A stretch of 21,258 nt of DNA from assembly GCA_934196075.1 (NCBI GenBank), contig CAKPVW010000031.1, positions 1-21,258 on the forward strand. Reading direction: 5' to 3'. The first letter of the stretch is position 1. Each line of letters begins with the position of its first letter. Below, in pieces: positions 17,182 to 21,258 of the stretch. The notes below the pieces were generated by a model, which was not told where the DNA came from, searched no databases, and saw nothing but the letters and a program-made list of their open reading frames with translations. Source of the DNA: an uncultured Anaerovibrio sp. Its GTDB lineage: Bacteria > Bacillota > Negativicutes > Selenomonadales > Selenomonadaceae. The position numbers and the translations under genes are program-made.

Positions 17182-19125
17182 ATGAAAGGCAAGTTAATTT
17201 TATGCCATGTGCTTTGTACAGCTATTGGCTGTATTGCAGGTGCGTTGGCGGCTTCCGGTTTGGGAGTTTTTGTAGGAGCAATCATAGCTGTAGTGGTAGC
17301 AGCTTTGCTGGGCTCCTTTGGCATTAGTAAAATTGTGGCTGAGGAAGAGGATATTCCTAATATGAAGCCAGTGTTGAAGCCGGCTGTGGAAAAAGCATCA
17401 GCTCCAGCAGCGGCAAAAGCTGTTTCAATGAAGGACCCTAGAATGGATTTGTTAGGTCTGTCAGAGGAAATGGCATTTGCCTCTCAGCAGGTGGTATGGG
17501 GTATTAATCAGTTTGAAAATGCCTTCAAGAAATTAGGCGATTTGTCTAAGGATATTAGTTCCAAGTCTGAGAGTAATGCCAGCAGTTTGGAGGAAGCTTC
17601 CGCTGGTGTGATGGAAATTGCTACGATGGCTAGTGAGATTTCTGAAAAGGCTCAGTCCAGCATGGAACAGTGTCATTCCTCTACATCCTTGGTAGAAAGA
17701 TATCAGAGAGATGTAAATGAGGTTACTTTGGCTATTAAGAATGTAGGTCAGGTAGTCCAGGCCGCTGTAGATGATATTGACGAGTTGAATAATGCCTCTG
17801 AAAAAATTGCAAATTTTGTAGAGAAAATTCGTGGTATTGCCAGTCAGACCAATTTGCTGGCTCTGAATGCAGCTATTGAGGCTGCTCGGGCTGGTGAGCA
17901 TGGCAAGGGATTTGCTGTTGTAGCGGAGGAAGTTCGCAAGCTGGCTGCTGAAAGTGAGGAAACCACCAAGGAAATCGAAGCTATTGTCAATGAGATTACT
18001 GGCACAACTGCTGGTGTGACCAAGAGTATGCGGGAAGGCAGCAATAGATTGCAGTCTGTTGAAACCATGGCAGGGGAATCTGCTAGTGCCATGTCCGAAA
18101 TGGTTGATAATATCCATACTATTGAAAATGTAGTGGATAATTTGGGCATTATGTCTACCAAGCAGCGTGATACTACTGGAGAAATGGCCAAGGTTATTGA
18201 GACTATCGGACAGGCTACTGTGGATATTGCAGGCCATACCCGTGAAACCAATGATAGTATAGGCCATCAGATTAATAATATGGAAGATCTGATAAATTAT
18301 GCTCATTCCCTTTTAACTGTGGCAGACAAATTGCAGGAAGCTGCTGTTGATTTCAAGAAGTCAAATGAACTGATTTTTGCGGTAAATCCATTTACTGCAC
18401 CTGAGACTATACGCAAGAGCTATATGCCTATTTTAGCCAAGGTTGCCAAGGATATTGGTTACAAGGCTAGAACTATTATTGTTAATGATTATGATGCATT
18501 GGGCCGAGCTCTAAAAAATGGTACTGCGGATATTGGCTGGTTCTCTCCAGCAGCATATGTTTCTGCTAAGAAGGAAAATAATCTCCAGCCATTGGTAACA
18601 CCTAAGGTTAATAATAATACTTCTTATACAGGCTATATTATTGCCAAGAAGGGCAGCGGCATTAAGACTATTGATGATTTGAAGGGCAAGAGCTTTGCCT
18701 TTGTAGATAAGAAATCTGCTTCTGGCTATGTATATCCTCGGGCTGCCTTGCTGGAAAATGGTAAAGATCCGGAGCACTTCTTTAGCAGTACCAGCTTCTT
18801 AGGGAGCCATAATAAGGTTATAGACGCTGTTATCAGTGGTGAAGTTCAGGCGGGTGCTACCTATTCAGAGGCTTTTGAGGATGCCGGAGTTAAGGCCGCC
18901 TCTAATCTGGATATTATCTTTATGACAGATCCTATTCCAAAGGATGTTATCGCTGCTGCACCAGCTATACCTCAGGATGTAGTTGCTATGCTTACCAAGA
19001 GCTTTGAGGCAGTACGGCCTGGTAACAGTGAATGTGCTGCTGCCGTGGAGAATGCTCATATTGATGGCTTTGTAGACTCCAAGGATGCGGATTATGATGT
19101 AGTTAGAAGGGCAATTGGAAGATAA
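17182..19125 (+). CDS. Chemoreceptor-type protein with C-terminal PhnD-like substrate-binding domain
   Basis: The 647-residue protein combines three parts. Residues 4-48 are a continuous hydrophobic stretch ([20 protein letters not shown] onwards), best read as two membrane helices with almost no external loop. After an Ala/Pro-rich linker (about 62-78) comes a coiled-coil MCP signalling domain (about 100-390), with the conserved tip near 219-252 ([38 protein letters not shown]). From about 396 a phosphate/phosphonate-type binding domain (PhnD family, PF12974-like) runs to the end: [78 protein letters not shown]. No HAMP and no external sensor are visible, so the binding domain should be cytoplasmic. 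It probably reports an internal phosphorus compound or other small ligand to the chemotaxis machinery (inference). It is last in the activase-DUF445 run and ends before a strong terminator. Confidence 0.88.
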   Translation: MKGKLILCHVLCTAIGCIAGALAASGLGVFVGAIIAVVVAALLGSFGISKIVAEEEDIPNMKPVLKPAVEKASAPAAAKAVSMKDPRMDLLGLSEEMAFASQQVVWGINQFENAFKKLGDLSKDISSKSESNASSLEEASAGVMEIATMASEISEKAQSSMEQCHSSTSLVERYQRDVNEVTLAIKNVGQVVQAAVDDIDELNNASEKIANFVEKIRGIASQTNLLALNAAIEAARAGEHGKGFAVVAEEVRKLAAESEETTKEIEAIVNEITGTTAGVTKSMREGSNRLQSVETMAGESASAMSEMVDNIHTIENVVDNLGIMSTKQRDTTGEMAKVIETIGQATVDIAGHTRETNDSIGHQINNMEDLINYAHSLLTVADKLQEAAVDFKKSNELIFAVNPFTAPETIRKSYMPILAKVAKDIGYKARTIIVNDYDALGRALKNGTADIGWFSPAAYVSAKKENNLQPLVTPKVNNNTSYTGYIIAKKGSGIKTIDDLKGKSFAFVDKKSASGYVYPRAALLENGKDPEHFFSSTSFLGSHNKVIDAVISGEVQAGATYSEAFEDAGVKAASNLDIIFMTDPIPKDVIAAAPAIPQDVVAMLTKSFEAVRPGNSECAAAVENAHIDGFVDSKDADYDVVRRAIGR

Positions 19126-19188
19126 AATAGCATTTCATTTATCTAGCTAGAGTGGAAATTTGTTAGCAGAAAAATAGTTTTATATGAG

Positions 19189-19231
19189 GACTGCAAAAAA
19201 AGAGGTAATCCTGCTTTGCAGTCTTTTTTTT
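19189..19231 (+). terminator. Terminator of the activase-DUF445-chemoreceptor operon
   Basis: GACTGCAAA (19189-19197) pairs with TTTGCAGTC (19215-19223); an inner AGG/CCT pair extends it. Eight Ts follow at 19224-19231. It is a strong intrinsic terminator 63 bases after the chemoreceptor stop. Confidence 0.9.
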
Positions 19232-19430
19232 GTACAAATAAGTAATGATTATTTAGAAGTGTAAACAAGATGACAGAAAATTAAATATTTATAGCCTTCT
19301 TAGTATAATCTATGGTAAAATACCCCTAGGAATAAAAAATGCTATGTGAATATGGCCTTAAAATTAAAAGATATATCTAGTGCCTTGATGTATCGGGAGA
19401 AAATTTATTAATGGCGGGCGGGTATTAAAT
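19232..19430 (+). promoter_or_regulatory. Upstream region of the diguanylate cyclase gene, weak promoter candidate
   Basis: A perfect TATAAT lies at 19304-19309 with only a poor -35 (TTAAAT, 19281-19286) at 17 bases. If used, it leaves a leader of about 115 bases. I see no c-di-GMP riboswitch motif. A five-codon frame, ATG 19411 to TAA 19428, overlaps the ribosome binding site GGCGGGCGGG (19413-19422) of the gene. Nothing else is recognisable. Confidence 0.4.
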
Positions 19431-21173
19431 ATGAAAAATGGTATGATTTCTTGGCTGGTTGATAATCATGTTCAGTCAGAAGCTGATTTGGATCAGGTCA
19501 TTGGCCCGATTGTGTATTTGTTACAAAAGGAAGATTATATTAGAATAGAGGCTGCCAATACAGCCTTTGAGAACTTATTTAATTGGCATGCATACAATTG
19601 GGAAAATGGTATGTATATAGAGCATATTTTGCCAGCAGGTACGAGAAATCATTTTTGTGTTGCTCTGGAAAAGGCAGCTGAAAAGTTATGGAGCCAGATT
19701 ATACTAGATACAGAGATGAAGAAAAAGGATGGTACAGTTTTATATTGCAAAGCCCATATTTTCTGCATTGGTAAAGATGAGGCGGCAATAAAATATGTAG
19801 TCCGTTTGGAATATGATCTGGAAACACAGATAAAGGATGCGTTGTTTACAGAGGCTCTTTGCCAGAGCAGGGTTAATTGCTGGTACTGGGATATGAATCA
19901 AGGTACAGCTACTTTTTTCAATACTGATGTACCAGACATTCCCTTTGAAAAGGCACATTTTATGAATGAATCTTATGTATTTATTAAGGATTTTCCTCAG
20001 GGATTTGTTCAGTCTTTAAATTTTGCAGGACAATATAGGGATAGCTTTATGGAATTTATCAAAAATCTATTGTCTCGTAAGATTGAGAGAGAGGTACACG
20101 GAGAAATAGCCTTTCATTCAGGGGAGGAGCAATTAATCTGGGTGGCCTTTACAGCTCAGACTGTGAGAAATAGTGAGGGAATTCCTGAATATGCCATGGG
20201 TACATGGAAGAATATTACAGATCAAAAGGTTAGCGAACAGCAGCAACAGCATAATAATTATTTGGTTGGTACTCTTATTAGGGATTCTATTTACGATATT
20301 ACTGTAAATGTTGATAAGAATTTCTTTGTGGCAGATAACAGCTTGGAAAAATGGATGGAGGAGACTAGAGTTTTCTCTGCGTATTACGATCAAGCTATGC
20401 GGGAAATAGCTAATGAGAGAGTGGTAAAAGAGGATAGAGAAAAATTCTTGCAATTCTTTTCTTTGGAAAATATTCGTAATTTGCCAGAGGATGAAAATAT
20501 ATCTATTGAATATAGACGTAAATATAAGGGACGGGAAAATTGGTTCAAGGTTACGGTTAATACTTTTAGCTTAGATGAATTTACGGATAAATGGATGTAT
20601 GTTTTGGTTTATGATATTGATGCCGGGAAAAGAAAAGAGATGATGCTGGAGCAGATGGCTGCTACAGATGCCTTGACTGGTTTATACAATCGAAGTCATA
20701 GCCTTGATTTAATGAAGAAGCATATGCAACAATGTCCTGATATGCCTAATGCGGTGGTATATATGGATTTGGATAATTTCAAGAGTGTTAATGATACCTT
20801 GGGACATGCAGCTGGTGATAGTCTGTTAATGTGTGTAGCTGACGCTATGCGAGAGTATTTTGGCGAAGATGCAGTGTTGGGGCGTATTGGTGGGGATGAA
20901 TTTATCCTTATGTGTTATAATGCAGACCATGAGTATGTGGCTCAGATGATGAATTATTTTGTGCTATTTGTGGGTGGAAGATGCAAGGAGGAGTGTCCTA
21001 GCATCAAGGTTACAGTGTCACTGGGATATGCTTTATATCCTGATTACGGCAGTGATTTGACTGTATTGACAGATTTGGCGGATAAGGCTTTGTATGTAGC
21101 AAAGCGCCATGGAAAAAATATGGCGGTTTGTTATGAGAACGGCGTGGATAAGTCCTTAGATGCAAAAGTATAA
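19431..21173 (+). CDS. Soluble PAS-GGDEF diguanylate cyclase
   Basis: The 580-residue protein has no membrane segment. The N-terminal 400 residues look like three PAS-type modules (about 20-135, 145-270, 280-405); KKKDGTVLYCKAHIF and EYAMGTWKNITDQKVSEQQ are typical PAS-end sequences. The GGDEF domain starts at about 413 (DALTGLYNR) and includes VYMDLDNFKSVNDTLGHAAGD and an intact active-site GGDEF (487-491). It should therefore make cyclic di-GMP from two GTP, which generally shifts cells from swimming towards attachment. The RxxD inhibitory-site motif expected just before GGDEF is absent (GEDA is there instead), so product inhibition through that site is unlikely. No EAL domain is present. 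Start ATG 19431 follows GGCGGGCGGG by 8 bases. A copy of the dispersed repeat starts just after the stop codon. Confidence 0.92.
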   Translation: MKNGMISWLVDNHVQSEADLDQVIGPIVYLLQKEDYIRIEAANTAFENLFNWHAYNWENGMYIEHILPAGTRNHFCVALEKAAEKLWSQIILDTEMKKKDGTVLYCKAHIFCIGKDEAAIKYVVRLEYDLETQIKDALFTEALCQSRVNCWYWDMNQGTATFFNTDVPDIPFEKAHFMNESYVFIKDFPQGFVQSLNFAGQYRDSFMEFIKNLLSRKIEREVHGEIAFHSGEEQLIWVAFTAQTVRNSEGIPEYAMGTWKNITDQKVSEQQQQHNNYLVGTLIRDSIYDITVNVDKNFFVADNSLEKWMEETRVFSAYYDQAMREIANERVVKEDREKFLQFFSLENIRNLPEDENISIEYRRKYKGRENWFKVTVNTFSLDEFTDKWMYVLVYDIDAGKRKEMMLEQMAATDALTGLYNRSHSLDLMKKHMQQCPDMPNAVVYMDLDNFKSVNDTLGHAAGDSLLMCVADAMREYFGEDAVLGRIGGDEFILMCYNADHEYVAQMMNYFVLFVGGRCKEECPSIKVTVSLGYALYPDYGSDLTVLTDLADKALYVAKRHGKNMAVCYENGVDKSLDAKV

Positions 21174-21175
21174 TG

Positions 21176-21258
21176 AAATTTTGATTTGTATGGGTATTCT
21201 AGTTTTTTCGAGAGACAGCCTGCGGTCATAACGACTTTTGCTCTGTCGGCTAAATGAC
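21176..21258 (-). repeat. Dispersed repeat, copy 2, truncated by the window edge
   Basis: Bases 21201-21258 are the reverse complement of 2207-2264 with one mismatch. Bases 21176-21191 (GAAATTTTGATTTGTA) resemble the terminal inverted repeat, with 14 of 16 positions matching. The stretch between is shorter and diverged. The copy starts 2 bases after the diguanylate cyclase stop and faces copy 1. The rest lies outside the window. Confidence 0.88.

Noticed and set aside
17533..18306. 257-codon minus-strand frame opposite the chemoreceptor signalling domain
   Set aside because: Antisense to a highly conserved MCP domain; no motif or ribosome binding site.

Overview
The window reads like a motile, anaerobic, low-to-moderate-GC Firmicute, most likely one of the Gram-negative-type Negativicutes (Selenomonas/Anaerovibrio-like). 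This is inferred from strong Gram-positive-style Shine-Dalgarno sites, the divergent rpsT/lepA pair, a flagellin followed by a FliB-type flagellin methylase, and a very long fused 2-hydroxyacyl-CoA dehydratase activase. I could not run a similarity search, so the genus is a guess.

Layout. 1-386: 3' end of a flagellin gene and its strong terminator. 423-1589: fliB, the flagellin lysine methylase. 1585-2296: a 0.71-kb non-coding element with 21-bp perfect terminal inverted repeats and several nested palindromes (MITE-like). Part of it recurs in opposite orientation at the right edge of the window (21176-21258). 2407-5679: mfd, the transcription-repair coupling factor, convergent through a shared bidirectional terminator with a dCache chemoreceptor gene (5746-7734, minus). 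8056-8322 (minus): rpsT (ribosomal protein S20, UUG start), divergent from lepA (8470-10266, plus), with good sigma-A-type promoters for both. 10498-14733 plus stop: a giant activase/dehydratase-type ATPase preceded by a structured leader. Two tandem DUF445 membrane proteins and a second, unusual chemoreceptor follow, apparently in one operon ending at the 19189-19231 terminator. 19431-21173: a soluble PAS-GGDEF diguanylate cyclase.

How the genes relate. There are two themes. Housekeeping genes (mfd, rpsT, lepA) are interleaved with motility and signalling genes (flagellin, fliB, two chemoreceptors, a diguanylate cyclase). The most unusual protein is the chemoreceptor at 17182-19125: it has only an N-terminal membrane hairpin and no extracellular sensor, and it carries a PhnD-like substrate-binding domain at its C-terminus, on the cytoplasmic side. 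It is co-oriented and closely spaced with the activase and DUF445 genes. The most unusual DNA feature is the repeat element: one copy supplies the stop codon of fliB, the other begins 2 bases after the stop codon of the diguanylate cyclase gene, and the two copies face each other across about 19 kb.
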